From the NCBI GenBank assembly GCA_009781125.1, contig WQYS01000162.1, positions 1 through 6,002 on the forward strand: 6,002 bases of DNA, in the 5' to 3' direction. The DNA comes from Acidobacteriaceae bacterium. Lineage in GTDB: Bacteria; Acidobacteriota; Terriglobia; Terriglobales; Acidobacteriaceae. The notes beneath the pieces are model-generated. The model made no database searches, was not told where the DNA came from, and was given only the letters and a program-made list of their open reading frames with translations. Below are positions 5,706 to 6,002 of this stretch, one piece after another (positions within the stretch are counted from its first letter, which is position 1; every line of letters begins with the position of its first letter). Position numbers and translations under genes: made by a program.

Positions 5706-6002
5706 CTAGTTGAGGAACATGGTGGTGTAGAGCGTATCCCTTTGCACCGGCTTGAATCCGGCGTCGCGGATGACGCGGCGGAGCTCCTCCTCCGTGGTGC
5801 AGTTCGCGGTTCCGGCGGCGCGGACTACGTTCTCCTCCAGCATCACCGAGCCGACGTCGTTACCGCCGAAACGCAACCCCATTTGCAGAACCTTCAGCCC
5901 CTGCGTGACCCAGCTTGCCTGCACGTTTTCGATGTTGTCGAGATACAGGCGCGAGATGGCCAGCGTCTTCAGGTACTCGACCGCCGTGGCCTTCTCCCAT
6001 CC
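5706..6002 (-). CDS. mqnC: Cyclic dehypoxanthinyl futalosine synthase (MqnC), C-terminal 98 residues, partial at right edge
   Basis: MqnC is a cytoplasmic radical SAM enzyme of the futalosine route to menaquinone; it cyclises dehypoxanthine futalosine. The minus-strand frame is open from the window edge to TAG at 5708-5706. It begins GWEKATAVEYLKTLAISRLYLDNIENVQASW and continues through TQGLKVLQMGLRFGGNDVGS, MLEENVVRAAG, TTEEELRRVIRDAGFKPVQRD and the terminal TLYTTMFLN. The GGNDVGS/MLEENV signature and the RD-TLY ending are typical of the MqnC C-terminus and are shared in part with the related enzymes MqnE and CofH. The radical SAM cysteines near the N-terminus lie outside the window. Its stop is 81 bp upstream of the protease start, with no strong terminator between, so some read-through into the protease is possible. 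Presence of this gene implies the futalosine pathway in the host. Confidence 0.93.
   Translation of the reverse strand, partial: GWEKATAVEYLKTLAISRLYLDNIENVQASWVTQGLKVLQMGLRFGGNDVGSVMLEENVVRAAGTANCTTEEELRRVIRDAGFKPVQRDTLYTTMFLN

Noticed and set aside
5700..5707. AGGGCCCT palindrome overlapping the mqnC stop as a terminator
   Set aside because: Eight bases with no loop and no T-run cannot form a useful terminator hairpin; it is likely chance in GC-rich sequence.

Overview
The window is GC-rich bacterial DNA. All three recognisable genes lie on the minus strand, so transcription runs from high to low coordinates: the 3' end of mqnC (futalosine-type menaquinone synthesis), a very large secreted S53 (sedolisin/kumamolisin) protease of 1733 codons, and the 5' end of tyrS (tyrosyl-tRNA synthetase). 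I infer an acidobacterium, probably of the Terriglobia (Acidobacteriaceae-like). The reasons are the giant S53 protease with a tail of repeated Ig-like domains, its peculiar C-terminal module (hydrophobic segment, Arg cluster, second hydrophobic segment, Gly-Cys-Gly-Gly, then a last pair of beta strands), and the futalosine pathway gene. This placement comes from remembered family features, not from a search.

Layout, low to high coordinates. 1-317: tyrS, first 105 codons, running off the left edge. 318-422: short intergenic region with a modest ribosome binding site for tyrS and one arm of a perfect 15-bp inverted repeat; the other arm lies inside the end of the protease gene, and the protease stop codon sits in the hairpin. 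423-5624: the protease. From its N-terminus it has a signal peptide, a pro-kumamolisin activation domain, the S53 catalytic domain with Glu289, Asp293, Asp366 and Ser469 plus a calcium-site-like C-terminal part, ten about 100-residue Ig-like repeats, an eleventh diverged repeat, and the C-terminal module. 5625-5705: an 81-bp AT-richer gap with a candidate promoter and an operator-like inverted repeat. 5706-6002: mqnC C-terminus, running off the right edge.

The flanking genes are housekeeping and have no evident functional link to the protease. The protease appears to be a self-contained secretion unit with its own promoter. The most interesting part is its C-terminal end. Repeat 11 lacks its last two beta strands, and strands of that type appear only after an inserted block that reads like an internal lipoprotein signal peptide. 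This suggests an Ig domain split by a membrane anchor or processing module. No mobile element, CRISPR array, tRNA or rRNA was seen. The long open frames on the plus strand inside the protease gene look like antisense shadows of its repeats.
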